Positions 44,115 to 53,236 of a DNA stretch of 64,000 nucleotides are shown in pieces. The stretch spans positions 9,754 to 73,753 of the forward strand of contig JBIPOE010000010.1 of NCBI GenBank assembly GCA_044379485.1, read 5' to 3'. The position numbers were made by a program, and so were the translations under genes. The notes below the pieces were generated by a model. That model was not told the DNA's origin and searched no databases. It saw only the letters and a list, made by a program, of their open reading frames with translations. The first letter of the stretch is position 1, and every line of letters starts with the position of its first letter. This DNA is from CAMDMI01 sp044379485. GTDB taxonomy: Bacteria; Bacteroidota; Bacteroidia; Cytophagales; Flexibacteraceae.

Positions 44115-45419
44115 CTACTCCTCCCCTGTTTCGCTAATAGTTAAAAGTAATTTATCAATGCGGTTTCCATCCATATCCACGACCTCGAAGTCATAGTTTT
44201 TCCATTGGAAACGTTCCCCAGTAGATGGTATTTGTTTGGAAAGATGCAGAATAAAGCCACCCAGAGAATGAAATCCAGCCTTATCTTCAGCCGCCATATC
44301 TTCAATTTCAAAGTATTGCAGAAATTCTTCGAAAGGCAAAAGTGCATCAATTAAATAGCTATTCTCATCTCTTTGGACTATAGAAATTTCATTTTCTTCA
44401 TCAGGTGTATTGTGGTCGGCTACAATGGATTCAAAAAGATCGGATTGCGTAAGTACTCCTTGAACACCACCATATTCATCCACCACTACGGCAATTTTGG
44501 TTTTGTTCGCCTTAAATTCTTCTAAAGCGGCCAAAGCCTTCATATTTTCCGGAACTACTCTAACTGGATCCAAAAGTGTTCGAATTCCCGGATTGTTTCC
44601 ATTTTGGATGGACAATAAGAATTTCTTCGAAGAAAGGATTCCAATAACTTTATCCAATTCGTGGTCACAAACAGGAAATAGAGAGTGGTTTGAATCTTTA
44701 ATCTGATCTAAAATTTCATCTTTGGTATGGTTGATATCAATCCATTCTATTTCGATTCGATTGGTCATTAATGAGGCCAGGCTTCTATCTCCAAGAAGAA
44801 GAACACGTTCCATCATATCTTGCTCCACCTCCTCGATTATTCCAGAATTGGTACCTTGAGCAATTAGTTCAATTACTTCCTCTTCAGTAACATGGCTATC
44901 TTCAACATGTGATTTGACACCAAAAACTCTAAGAAAACCATCAGTGGTAGAGCTCAACAACCAAATGAGAGGTGAGGCAAACTGGGATATCCCTTTCATA
45001 ATCGGTGCCATAAAAGATGCGATTTTCTCTGGTTGATTCAGGCCTAAGCGCTTGGGAATAAGCTCACCAACAACTAAGGAAACGAAAGAAATACTCACAA
45101 CTACAATGGAATATGAAAAAACCTCCGCGACTTTAATAGATATTCCTTGTTCGAATAGACTGTAAACCATGTAATCAATGAGGCTCTTTCCTGAAAAGAT
45201 ACCCACCAATATTCCGATAATGGTGATACCTACTTGAACCGTTGATAAAAATCTGGTTGGTTTGGAAGCCAGGTCCAATGCCATTTTAGCCCCAACCGAG
45301 CCTTTTTTGGCCAAACTTTCTAAACGGGTCTTTTTGCTTGTAATGATGGCAATTTCTGCCATTGACAAAATTCCATTCACTATAATCAAACAAAATATGA
45401 TCAATAATTCATTGATCAT
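44115..45419 (-). CDS. CNNM/CorC family divalent-metal exporter
   Basis: The product has 434 residues. A DUF21/CNNM membrane domain (four helices, about 1-190; IFCLIIVNGILSMAEIAI, VQVGITIIGILVGIFSG, LVVGELIPKRLGL) is followed by two CBS domains (about 205-340; WIDINHTKDEIL, AVVVDEYGGVQGVLTQSD) and a CorC/HlyC C-terminal domain (about 355-430). The family exports magnesium or cobalt. It is probably the first gene of a minus-strand run that goes on to hslV. Confidence 0.92.
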   Translation of the reverse strand: MINELLIIFCLIIVNGILSMAEIAIITSKKTRLESLAKKGSVGAKMALDLASKPTRFLSTVQVGITIIGILVGIFSGKSLIDYMVYSLFEQGISIKVAEVFSYSIVVVSISFVSLVVGELIPKRLGLNQPEKIASFMAPIMKGISQFASPLIWLLSSTTDGFLRVFGVKSHVEDSHVTEEEVIELIAQGTNSGIIEEVEQDMMERVLLLGDRSLASLMTNRIEIEWIDINHTKDEILDQIKDSNHSLFPVCDHELDKVIGILSSKKFLLSIQNGNNPGIRTLLDPVRVVPENMKALAALEEFKANKTKIAVVVDEYGGVQGVLTQSDLFESIVADHNTPDEENEISIVQRDENSYLIDALLPFEEFLQYFEIEDMAAEDKAGFHSLGGFILHLSKQIPSTGERFQWKNYDFEVVDMDGNRIDKLLLTISETGEE

Positions 45420-45550
45420 AAGGCAAATAGGAATTTATTGTTCTTAAATTTTTGATTTTTTACCTGGCTTGGTAAGGGGGGGTCTCCTGCAGAGCTACTG
45501 TCCATAAATAAGTTTTCGGGTACAAAGAAATAAGACTTTTAGCAAAATAA

Positions 45551-45579
45551 AAAAGCCCGATGTTTTATATCGGGCTTTT
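45551..45579 (-). terminator. Intrinsic terminator after hsp20
   Basis: AAAAGCCCGAT and ATCGGGCTTTT form a perfect 11-bp stem around seven bases. On the minus strand the following bases are TTATTTTGC. It lies 20 bases after the hsp20 stop. Confidence 0.85.
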
Positions 45580-45599
45580 GAATGGTCTGAATCAGTTTA

Positions 45600-46028
45600 T
45601 TATTGAATCTCAATCAATCGTTCAACTTTTTGTTTGGCTTCCTCTTTTTTCGGAAGAGTTAACACAAGGATTCCATCTAAATAGCTTGCAGATATCTGCT
45701 CATTATCAATTACTTGATCCAATGTGAATGATCGCTTAAATGATCCTGATTTGAACTCTTTTCGAGTAAATTTACCTTTCTGTTCTTCTTTTTCAACGGC
45801 TTCCTTAAAGGAAATGGTTAGGACATTTTCATCCAGATTGATTTGGAAATTTTCTTTTTTCAGGCCTGGTGCTACCAAATGGATTTCAAAATTGTTTTCA
45901 TTTTCCAAAATATTTACCGGAGGAATCATTTGGCCGTGAAATGGTTGGAAAATTTCAGAATTTTCTCTGGAAAAAAAATCTCCTACTAAGGAAGGAATAG
46001 CTGTATTTTTAAATCTTATAAATGACAT
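45600..46028 (-). CDS. Small heat-shock protein Hsp20 family
   Basis: The product has 142 residues. The alpha-crystallin domain spans about 35-140: PPVNILENENNFEIHLVAPG, LKKENFQINLDENVLTI, FKRSFTL and the C-terminal strand YLDGILVLTLPK. These holdases bind unfolding proteins in the cytoplasm. It has its own terminator. I could not identify a heat-shock operator with confidence. Confidence 0.93.
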   Translation of the reverse strand: MSFIRFKNTAIPSLVGDFFSRENSEIFQPFHGQMIPPVNILENENNFEIHLVAPGLKKENFQINLDENVLTISFKEAVEKEEQKGKFTRKEFKSGSFKRSFTLDQVIDNEQISASYLDGILVLTLPKKEEAKQKVERLIEIQ

Positions 46029-46144
46029 ACTTTCATTTTTTTTAAAGTGATGTAATACCAGATTTCAAAACTTAATCCAAAAAGTAATTTCAAAATTTTA
46101 ATGCCATTTTGGCTCTTTTTAAAATAAAAAGAAAAATATTAATG

Positions 46145-46657
46145 TCATTTTGACTTATTTTCATCTTTAAACCCAGTTGAATTAGCAAATTCGGCATCAT
46201 TGATGGGAATACAAAAGAATGATTCATCTAATATTTTCTTTCTTTCTAAACACCAAAGCCTAAAGCCAATAAAACCTTTAAAAGTCTTTTGTTTTGAAAT
46301 CTGAATAGAATAATTGAGCGAAGGTTGAAGCTTTTCAAATGGAAACAAATTTCGCTTTTCAAGCAAAATAGGTTTTTGAAGCAAACTATCTGAAAAGCAT
46401 AAAATAGCTCCATCATTTACAACTTTCAAAAAAAAGTTAAACTGGTAATTTTTGAATTTAACTTGAACTGGTTTCATATCCACATCAAATGAATTCCATC
46501 TTTTTATTGGATCCAATTTCACATAAATACTTGATAATGAATCAAATTTAACATTGAATATTTCTCTTATTTCAGATTGAGAAAAACCTGATTTTGGATA
46601 AAAACAGATTAAAGTAAGAACAAAGGCAGACCAGTTTAGTCCATTGAAATACTGCAT
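46145..46657 (-). CDS. Secreted protein of unknown function
   Basis: The product has 170 residues from ATG 46657, which opens into a signal peptide (MQYFNGLNWSAFVLTLICFY, cleavage near FSQ). The frame stays open further upstream, but that part is antisense to sixA and has no coding support. The mature part is beta-rich (VQVKFKNYQFNFFLKVV, GAILCFSDSLL, GFIGFRLWCLE). No family is recognised. It diverges from sixA with 76 bases between the starts. Confidence 0.6.
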   Translation of the reverse strand: MQYFNGLNWSAFVLTLICFYPKSGFSQSEIREIFNVKFDSLSSIYVKLDPIKRWNSFDVDMKPVQVKFKNYQFNFFLKVVNDGAILCFSDSLLQKPILLEKRNLFPFEKLQPSLNYSIQISKQKTFKGFIGFRLWCLERKKILDESFFCIPINDAEFANSTGFKDENKSK

Positions 46658-46733
46658 TTTATATTTTTTTTCTAAGCTCTGTTTTTTTGAATAAACTTGC
46701 AACTTGCAAAAAGCCAAAAATAGTTCTACTAAA

Positions 46734-47216
46734 ATGAAAACCCTGATTCTAATCAGACACGCAACAGCCGAATCCGAAAATTTTCTCAAAAAAGATTTTG
46801 AAAGAACTCTTGAGGCAATTGGCAGGAAAGAAGCAGAAAAAGTTGGTGAATTTATAAAAAGTAAAGGGTTAGAAGTTGAAAAAGTAGTTTGTAGTTCCGC
46901 CCTGAGAACTAAAGAAACCGCAGGTTTGGCTTCAAGCAGCATGGGACTTAACCCTGAGCAAGTAGTTGAAAAACTGGAGCTTTATAACGCCGGCTTTCAA
47001 AAAATTGTTGCAGAAATAAAAAAAACAGAAGAGTCCATCTCGACTTTAGTTTTGGTAGGCCACAATCCTGGAATTAGCCAGGCTTCAACGGCTTTAGCCG
47101 CAACTGGAAATTTTCAATTGGCACCTTCGGCCGCTGTTTCACTTAAGTTTAATATAAAAAACTGGTCAGAACTCACACCAGCTACTGGAACTGAAAACTG
47201 GTATTATTATCCCTAA
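46734..47216 (+). CDS. sixA: Phosphohistidine phosphatase SixA family
   Basis: The product has 160 residues from ATG 46734. The catalytic motif is LIRHATAESE at the start (RHG family, His 9), with GRKEAEKVGEFIKSKGLEV, CSSALRTKETA and the second catalytic His in VGHNPGISQA. SixA-type enzymes remove phosphate from phosphohistidine in HPt domains or PTS proteins. Six bases separate it from the merR gene. A link with the hybrid kinase of this window is only speculation. Confidence 0.9.
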   Translation: MKTLILIRHATAESENFLKKDFERTLEAIGRKEAEKVGEFIKSKGLEVEKVVCSSALRTKETAGLASSSMGLNPEQVVEKLELYNAGFQKIVAEIKKTEESISTLVLVGHNPGISQASTALAATGNFQLAPSAAVSLKFNIKNWSELTPATGTENWYYYP

Positions 47217-47222
47217 TTACAC

Positions 47223-47579
47223 ATGTCCATCAAAAATTCACTTCCAGACAAAATGTACTATTCCATCGGAGAGGTGGCTGGTTATTTTGGTGTTTCCACG
47301 TCTTTAATTCGCTATTGGGAAGATGAATTCCCTCAAATTACTCCAAGAAAAAATGGAAAAGGTGATAGGCGATATACCAAACAAGACATTGATAAAGTGA
47401 CCATAATCTACGATTTGATCAAGGAAAAAGGATTTACCATAAAAGGAGCACAATCCCACTTAAATGAAAAAAGTGAAAAACCTGTTTCAGGTAATTCCAC
47501 CAACCTGTCGGCAATAGAAAGTTTGAAGGATATAAAAGGATTTTTAATCCAGCTAAAATCAGATTTGAAAACCCTATAA
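47223..47579 (+). CDS. MerR family transcription regulator
   Basis: The product has 118 residues. A MerR winged-helix domain covers about 12-80: YYSIGEVAGYFGVSTSLIRY, WEDEFPQITP, DRRYTKQDIDKVTIIYDLI and KGFTIKGAQSHL. The short remainder has no effector-binding domain or cysteine metal site. It lies 6 bases after sixA and 43 before ftcD. The type is common in Bacteroidota; the target is unknown. Confidence 0.9.
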   Translation: MSIKNSLPDKMYYSIGEVAGYFGVSTSLIRYWEDEFPQITPRKNGKGDRRYTKQDIDKVTIIYDLIKEKGFTIKGAQSHLNEKSEKPVSGNSTNLSAIESLKDIKGFLIQLKSDLKTL

Positions 47580-47622
47580 TTGGGTAGATACTAATTTAAA
47601 AACCAAGTTAATACATCATTTT

Positions 47623-49296
47623 ATGAGTCAAAAATTATTGGAATGCGTGCCCAATTTTTCAGAAGGCCGTGATCCGGAAATTATTCAACAAATTGCTTCA
47701 GCTATTTCATCTGTTTCTGGTGTGGAGCTTTTAGATGTTGATCCTGGAAAAGCCACCAATAGAACAGTTATGACCTTTATTGGCGACCCAGAATTTGTGG
47801 TAGAGGCTGCTTTTCAGGCAATTAAAAAAGCACAGGAATTGATTGATATGCGCATTCACAAGGGGGAACATCCTCGTTTTGGCGCAACAGATGTTTGTCC
47901 TTTGGTACCTGTTTCTGGAATATCAATAGAAGAAGCTAGTGAATGGGCCAGAAAACTTGGTAAAAGGGTTGGCGAAGAACTTCAGTTTCCTGTATTTCTT
48001 TATGAATCAGCCGCTTCGGCCCCTCATAGAAAAAATCTGGCCAGTGTTAGATCTGGGGAATATGAAGGACTTGAAACCAAATTGAGCCAAACTGAGTGGC
48101 AACCTGATTTTGGCCCTGCGCAATTCGTACCAAAAACAGGGACAATTGCCATTGGTGCAAGAGATTTCTTAATTGCGGTAAACTACAATTTAAATACAAC
48201 CTCGGTACGGCGGGCCAATGCCATTAGTTTTGATGTTAGAGAAGCCGGAAGACTTATAAAAGAAACTGATCCCAAAACCGGACAAGTCACTGAAATTCGA
48301 ACACCAGGAAAATTAAAAGCAGCCAAAGCAATTGGCTGGTTTATAGAAGAATATGGTGTCGCTCAGGTTTCTATGAACTTGACAGATATTCAAACTACAC
48401 CTTTGCATATTGCTTTTGATGCTGTGAATGAGTCAGCGTTTTCAAGGGGAATGCGTGTAACTGGAACTGAAATTGTAGGTATGGTGCCATTGAGAGTATT
48501 AACAGATGCGGGACGATACTTTCTAAAAAAACAAAATCGATCAACCGGTTTACCTGATTCAGAACTGATTAAGATAGCGATTAAATCCATGGGGCTTGAT
48601 GATCTGGCACCATTTGAACCAACCCAAAAGGTAATTGAATACAAAATATCTCAAAAACCAGCTGATCGCCTCATCTCAATGAAGCTAAATCAGTTTACGG
48701 AAGAGGTTGCTTCTGAATCTCCAGCTCCGGGAGGTGGCTCAGTAGCTGCTTATGTGGCCTCATGCGGAATTGCCTTGGCTACAATGGTTGCCAATTTGAG
48801 TGCACACAAAAGAGGTTGGGATGAAAAAACGCCGGAATTTTCTGATTGGGCTCAAAAGGGTGAAGCTATCCGTAGAAAATTAATTTTAGCGGTTGATGCT
48901 GACACAGAAGCATTTAATAAAGTAATGGAAGCCTTTGGCTTACCCAAGGAAAGCCAGGAAGAAAAGATGGCAAGGTCTGCTGCAATTCAAAAAGCACAGA
49001 TTGGGGCTGTGGAAGTTCCACTTTCAGTAATGAAAACAGCTTTTGAAGGATTACCTGTTGCCCAAAAAATGGTAGAAATTGGAAATCCAAATTCTGTTAC
49101 AGATGCCGGAGTTGGGGCAAATGCCTTATTATGTGGAATTTACGGGGCTTACCTTAATGTATTGATCAATTTAAAAGATTTGAAGGATAGAACCCTGGCT
49201 GATCAATTAAAATCAGAAGCCAATAAAATACTTTCTGATGCTAAATTGGAGGAAGAATCCATCCAAAAATTGGTTTTAGAAATGATAGAAGCCTAA
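47623..49296 (+). CDS. ftcD: Glutamate formimidoyltransferase-cyclodeaminase, fused
   Basis: The product has 557 residues and carries both enzymes of the pathway. The formiminotransferase N- and C-terminal subdomains (about 1-180 and 181-300) show ECVPNFSEGRDPE, IHKGEHPRFGATDVCPLVPV and the KTGTIAIGARDFLIAVNYN strand. The cyclodeaminase part (about 335-540) shows ESPAPGGGSVAAYVASCGIA, DADTEAFNKVMEAF and the glycine-rich TDAGVGANALLCGIYGAY. It moves the formimino group from formiminoglutamate to tetrahydrofolate and then deaminates it in histidine breakdown. The other hut genes are not in the window. Confidence 0.95.
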   Translation: MSQKLLECVPNFSEGRDPEIIQQIASAISSVSGVELLDVDPGKATNRTVMTFIGDPEFVVEAAFQAIKKAQELIDMRIHKGEHPRFGATDVCPLVPVSGISIEEASEWARKLGKRVGEELQFPVFLYESAASAPHRKNLASVRSGEYEGLETKLSQTEWQPDFGPAQFVPKTGTIAIGARDFLIAVNYNLNTTSVRRANAISFDVREAGRLIKETDPKTGQVTEIRTPGKLKAAKAIGWFIEEYGVAQVSMNLTDIQTTPLHIAFDAVNESAFSRGMRVTGTEIVGMVPLRVLTDAGRYFLKKQNRSTGLPDSELIKIAIKSMGLDDLAPFEPTQKVIEYKISQKPADRLISMKLNQFTEEVASESPAPGGGSVAAYVASCGIALATMVANLSAHKRGWDEKTPEFSDWAQKGEAIRRKLILAVDADTEAFNKVMEAFGLPKESQEEKMARSAAIQKAQIGAVEVPLSVMKTAFEGLPVAQKMVEIGNPNSVTDAGVGANALLCGIYGAYLNVLINLKDLKDRTLADQLKSEANKILSDAKLEEESIQKLVLEMIEA

Positions 49297-49336
49297 TTCA
49301 AATAAAATAGTTTATTTATCGTTATGCTCTTATTCA

Positions 49337-49344
49337 TAGATTTG
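49337..49344 (+). promoter_or_regulatory. Candidate -7 promoter element before a TPR gene
   Basis: TAGATTTG matches TAnnTTTG exactly, 17 bases before the TTG start at 49362. The -33 element is not clear. It supports the TTG start, which otherwise lacks an upstream ATG. Confidence 0.4.
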
Positions 49345-49361
49345 GCATCATTTTCAATCCT

Positions 49362-50582
49362 TTGTCGAGGCTAAAACTTTTTTTTCTTTTTTTCTTTCTG
49401 CAATTCTTACCTGCAGTAGCCCAGTTTGATGATCCTCAACTGAAATACCTGTTGATGAACAAAAAACTTCAACTTGATGCTACTAAGGCCGTTAATTCAA
49501 TGTACAACTTCAAGTTTGATGTAGCAGAAAGTGAATTCCAATGGATGCGTTATAAATATCCCAGCCATCCGCTTCCTGTTTTTCTAATGGGCTTAAAAGA
49601 ATGGTGGAAGATTCAACCCAACATTGACAATGAGGAATTTGACGAAAAGTTTGAAGCCTACATGGACACCAGCATTGCTCTTGCTGAAGATTTAAAAAGA
49701 AAAGATAAACAAAATGTAGAGGCTTCATTTTTCCTTGCAGCTTCCTATGGTTTTAAGGGACGCTTGTTTGCTGAAAGAGGATCATGGAGAAAGGCGGCAT
49801 TTGCGGGAAAAAATGCGCTTTCTAATATGGAAATCAACAAGCAAAACGATACGCTTAGCCCTGAGTTTTTATTTGGTGTTGCGCTTTTTAATTTCTATTC
49901 AGTTTGGATTCCTGCCAATTATAAATTTTTGAGACCTGTGATGGCACTTTTCCCAAAAGGGGACAAAGAAAAAGGAATCAAGCAACTGAAAGAGGTGGCA
50001 TTTAATGCATTTTATACCCGAACTGAGGCCCAATTGTATTTGGCCCGGATTTATGCCAATGAGGAAGATCAACCAGCTAAAGCTTTGCCTTTAACAGAGT
50101 ATTTGGCAACTACCTTCCCAGACAATCCCTATTTTCAAAGATTGTATGCCCGCATGTGTTACAGCCAGGGCAAAACCGCCGAGGTAGAAAAAACCTCTTT
50201 AGAAATTCTAGAGAAAATTGGAAAGCAAATGCCTGGCTATGAAGCAACCAGTGGCAGATACGCATCCTTTTATCTAGGTTATATTTACAGGCATTCATAT
50301 AAAAAAGATATAAACTTATCCAAAAAGTATTTTGATGTCTGCCTTCAATTTTGCAATCAGAACAAGGCTTTTGAAACTGGGTACTATTATTATACTTTAC
50401 TCAATCTCATGCAACTTTCTATTGAGGATAAAAACACTTTATTGGCAACTGAATATGCTAGTAAAATAAGAGAATATGCACCAAAAGACCACGATTGCAG
50501 GAAGCAAGCCGAGGCATTCCTTAAAAAGCAAAAGAAAGAGAGTGGTAAAAAATCTGGCCTTTGGGGCTTCTTTGGATTTTAG
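49362..50582 (+). CDS. Secreted TPR protein
   Basis: The product has 406 residues. The TTG start opens straight into a signal peptide (RLKLFFLFFFLQFLPAVAQ). The mature part has helical repeats of TPR type (YNFKFDVAESEFQWMRYKYP near the start; AQLYLARIYANEEDQPAKAL, FQRLYARMCYSQGKTAEVEK further on) and a tail of Lys/Gly (KKQKKESGKKSG). The architecture is of a periplasmic TPR scaffold; I know no specific function. It is common as a hypothetical protein in Cytophagales-type genomes. Confidence 0.78.
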   Translation: MSRLKLFFLFFFLQFLPAVAQFDDPQLKYLLMNKKLQLDATKAVNSMYNFKFDVAESEFQWMRYKYPSHPLPVFLMGLKEWWKIQPNIDNEEFDEKFEAYMDTSIALAEDLKRKDKQNVEASFFLAASYGFKGRLFAERGSWRKAAFAGKNALSNMEINKQNDTLSPEFLFGVALFNFYSVWIPANYKFLRPVMALFPKGDKEKGIKQLKEVAFNAFYTRTEAQLYLARIYANEEDQPAKALPLTEYLATTFPDNPYFQRLYARMCYSQGKTAEVEKTSLEILEKIGKQMPGYEATSGRYASFYLGYIYRHSYKKDINLSKKYFDVCLQFCNQNKAFETGYYYYTLLNLMQLSIEDKNTLLATEYASKIREYAPKDHDCRKQAEAFLKKQKKESGKKSGLWGFFGF

Positions 50583-51103
50583 GCTTGAATTCTCAAAATC
50601 CAAATTCAGATTTAAATCAAAAAAATTAAGGTTGACTTTTAAAAAATTTACCCGATTCAGGGATTGACCAAATCAATAACTAGCTTCTTTGCAGCAAGTT
50701 AATTACTTTTAATTAATTATTGTTTGTTTCTGTACCTACCAGCAACCTAACATTTTGATAGAAAACAAACGGACCTATTTGAATTAAATGATTGAAAATG
50801 AATTTTAGAATTTTCTTTGTTTTCTTATTAAAGAACAAACTTAAATTATTTATTTTCAAATACTTACACCCATTCTATAAACATACACATTCTCAAATGG
50901 GTAAGTGATTGACCAATGCCAGCCAACATAAATATTACATATAAAAGGCCATCCAATTTTAAATTATAACATGTTATGTGTTACTATTTTGCACTGGCTC
51001 CACTTAGGTAATTTTTAAGAAGAAGGTGACTAAAATTATTTAATCATAAATATCACCTTTGAAAAATCAGACATTATTCACCTGAACATAAAGCTCTAAA
51101 GTT
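50583..51103. other. 521-base region with palindrome and leader hairpin
   Basis: No gene is seen. It is very AT-rich. A perfect 12-base palindrome ATAACATGTTAT lies at 50966-50977. A 7-bp inverted repeat, AAGGTGA (51023-51029) and TCACCTT (51053-51059), encloses an AT-rich 23-base loop. Both sit just upstream of a 39-codon gene and may form its control region. Confidence 0.5.
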
Positions 51104-51223
51104 ATGAACGCAAATAAGACATCAAAAAAAGTAGCCTACAGCCCACTAAATGTGGAAATTTTCTTTTACTTTTTAACGTTGATCGTATCGCTGGTTATAT
51201 TGCTCTTTACCAACTTATTTTAG
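51104..51223 (+). CDS. 39-residue single-helix membrane peptide
   Basis: The frame begins with ATG and ends TAG. A polar, basic start (MNANKTSKKVAYSPLN) precedes a single hydrophobic segment of about 22 residues ending at the stop (FFYFLTLIVSLVILLFTNLF). An intrinsic terminator follows 30 bases later, and palindromic sequences precede it, so it has the layout of an independent transcription unit. Its length is below the usual calling cut-off. By form it could be a membrane-subunit stabiliser or regulatory peptide. No family is recognised. Confidence 0.6.
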   Translation: MNANKTSKKVAYSPLNVEIFFYFLTLIVSLVILLFTNLF

Positions 51224-51253
51224 ACAAATAAGGGCAAGATTTTTTCAAAAAAG

Positions 51254-51281
51254 GCTCCGGTAACTCGGGGCTTTTTTTTTT
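51254..51281 (+). terminator. Intrinsic terminator after the 39-codon gene
   Basis: GCTCCG (51254-51259) pairs with CGGGGC (51266-51271) including one U-G pair, and a run of ten T follows. Confidence 0.85.
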
Positions 51282-51329
51282 GATTTAAGGCAATTTATAA
51301 CTCTATTTAGACCTTCATAAAAATCAAGG

Positions 51330-52550
51330 ATGAAAACATTCTATTTTTCAATTTCTATACTCTTATCAAGTTGGAAGCTTCTGGCTCAAGCTGGTTGTCA
51401 GGATCCTTTGGCCACAAATTTTAACCAATTGGCTACCTCAACAAATAGTTCCTGTACCTATGCAAATACCAATGCCGGATTGACAACCAGAATCGGTAAC
51501 CTTCCAAGCATACTAAATGAAACCTCTGCTTTATTGATAACAGATGGAAAAGTTTTTACAATTAATGATTCAGGAAATGCAGCCGATCTTTTTGAAATTG
51601 ATTCTGCTACTGGATTTGTCAAGAAGAAAACCCGAATTTCCAATTATTCAAATGTAGATTGGGAGGATATTGCCGCAGATAGCACCAACATTTATATTGG
51701 TGATTTTGGTAATAATAATGGAACAAGAACAGATTTGAGAATACTAAAAGTAAAGAAATCATCAGTTTACAACCCTGATAGTCTAAATATTAGAGCCGAA
51801 AGAATCCGCTTTTCTTATCCTGATCAAACTAATTTTACTTCCAGTAACAACCATAATTTCGATTGTGAATCGATAGTTTTCTTTAATGGAAAGCTCCACT
51901 TATTTTCAAAAAACCGAGGCAACAAGAAAACCAAACACTATTCACTGGATCCAAGTCTGCCCTTACAAATTGCTACTTTACACGATAGTCTGAACGTGAA
52001 TGGTTTAATAACATCTGCTTCGATCAGACAAGATGGCAAGGTACTAGTTTTATTAGGCTTGGATCAAACAGGTAGTTTTCCTGTTTTTGCATGGTTGCTT
52101 TTTGGATTTGAAGGAAGCAACTTTTTTTCAGGCAATAGAAGAAGAATTGAGCTTCCAAATGCAGTTACCACTGGTCAGGCAGAGGGAATTGGATTTGCTT
52201 CAAATTACAGACTTTGGATTAGCAACGAAACCGTTTCAATTGTTTCAGCCGGTGTCAAACAACTCAACATTGGTCCTTATATTAATTCATATTTCACTAA
52301 CAATGAGGAATTGATAACTGATGAATCTTCGGTCAAAATTTGGCCCAATCCTGTTTCGGAGGTTTTAAAAATAAAAAAGGATGGCACCCTTAATTTTAGA
52401 CTTAGTAATTCAATAGGAAAGGAAGTCTTTTACGGAAATGGAGATAACATTGATGTTTCTTTTTTGCCTGAAGGTTTATACCATCTTTCCTTTTTAGAAG
52501 AAAAACTAAAAATTGGAAACAACAACTTTTTGATTTTAGTAAAACACTAA
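51330..52550 (+). CDS. T9SS type A cargo protein, propeller-like
   Basis: The product has 406 residues with signal peptide MKTFYFSISILLSSWKLLAQ. A short Cys pair (GCQDPLATNF ... SSCTY) follows, of the type seen in Bacteroidota surface proteins. The body is beta-rich, with VDWEDIAADSTNIYIGDFGN and ITSASIRQDGKVLVLLGLDQ suggesting a propeller. The end (VKIWPNPVSEVLKIKKDGTL, NSIGKEVFYGN, LPEGLYHLSFL) is a type A T9SS sorting domain. The rsmE start codon overlaps its stop by one base, which implies coupling though the functions seem unrelated. Confidence 0.85.
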   Translation: MKTFYFSISILLSSWKLLAQAGCQDPLATNFNQLATSTNSSCTYANTNAGLTTRIGNLPSILNETSALLITDGKVFTINDSGNAADLFEIDSATGFVKKKTRISNYSNVDWEDIAADSTNIYIGDFGNNNGTRTDLRILKVKKSSVYNPDSLNIRAERIRFSYPDQTNFTSSNNHNFDCESIVFFNGKLHLFSKNRGNKKTKHYSLDPSLPLQIATLHDSLNVNGLITSASIRQDGKVLVLLGLDQTGSFPVFAWLLFGFEGSNFFSGNRRRIELPNAVTTGQAEGIGFASNYRLWISNETVSIVSAGVKQLNIGPYINSYFTNNEELITDESSVKIWPNPVSEVLKIKKDGTLNFRLSNSIGKEVFYGNGDNIDVSFLPEGLYHLSFLEEKLKIGNNNFLILVKH

Positions 52551-53224
52551 TGAATTTTTATCTACCTGTTTTTCAATATCCTATCCTACCTGAAGGGGAA
52601 GCTAACCATGCAATTAAAGTACTTAGAAAATCCAAAGGCGATCAAATTAAAGTATGTGATGGAAAAGGAAAGGTCGCTATTGGAATAATTGAAAACACCG
52701 ATTTGAAAAAATGCCAACTTTCATTGAAAGAAATCCAAACCATCGATAAAGGTTGGGAAAATGAAATCTGGCTTGCTGTAGCACCCACCAAACAAATGGA
52801 ACGCATGGAATGGATGGTTGAAAAATGCACAGAAATTGGAATCGATGGCATTTATTTTATGCATACCGCCAGAACAGAAAGGGATGTTTTAAAGCTCGAT
52901 CGATTGGAAAAAGCTGCTCTTTCTGCAATGAAACAATCGGGGCAGGCACATTTACCTATTTTAAAATGGATAGCCTATTGGAAACAATTTCCATGGACAG
53001 ATTTCGACCATTTCTGGATTACCGATTTATCCATTAATGGAAAAACAAAACTGACACCAAAACCAGGTAAAAACCTGATTTTCATTGGTCCTGAAGGAGA
53101 TTTTACCAATCAGGAATTAGAGGAAATTAAAAAACATAAAGCCGAAAGTATTCGATTGAGGCCACAAGTTTTAAGAACAGAAACTGCAGCAATCTTTGCA
53201 TTAAGCATGGCACATTTGGGATAA
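52550..53224 (+). CDS. rsmE: 16S rRNA m3U1498 methyltransferase RsmE
   Basis: The product has 224 residues. The start overlaps the previous stop as TAATG. It is a SPOUT methyltransferase with an N-terminal PUA-like part (HAIKVLRKSKGDQIKVCDGK) and the knot motifs IFIGPEGDFTNQELEEI and RLRPQVLRTETAAIFALS. RsmE methylates U1498 of 16S rRNA using SAM. The Asp in GPEGDFT replaces the commoner Gly (GPEGGFT), which is a tolerated variation. Confidence 0.94.
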   Translation: MNFYLPVFQYPILPEGEANHAIKVLRKSKGDQIKVCDGKGKVAIGIIENTDLKKCQLSLKEIQTIDKGWENEIWLAVAPTKQMERMEWMVEKCTEIGIDGIYFMHTARTERDVLKLDRLEKAALSAMKQSGQAHLPILKWIAYWKQFPWTDFDHFWITDLSINGKTKLTPKPGKNLIFIGPEGDFTNQELEEIKKHKAESIRLRPQVLRTETAAIFALSMAHLG

Positions 53225-53236
53225 ATCAGGCTTAGG

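Noticed and set aside
45462..45507. Signal recognition particle RNA
   Set aside because: Only the outer GGTCTCC...GCTACTG part looks similar. The invariant core GGTCAGG/GGAAGG/GCAGCC is missing on both strands.
46658..46942. 95-codon amino extension of the minus-strand secreted protein gene
   Set aside because: It is antisense to sixA and would bury the signal peptide; the start at 46657 gives a normal secreted protein.
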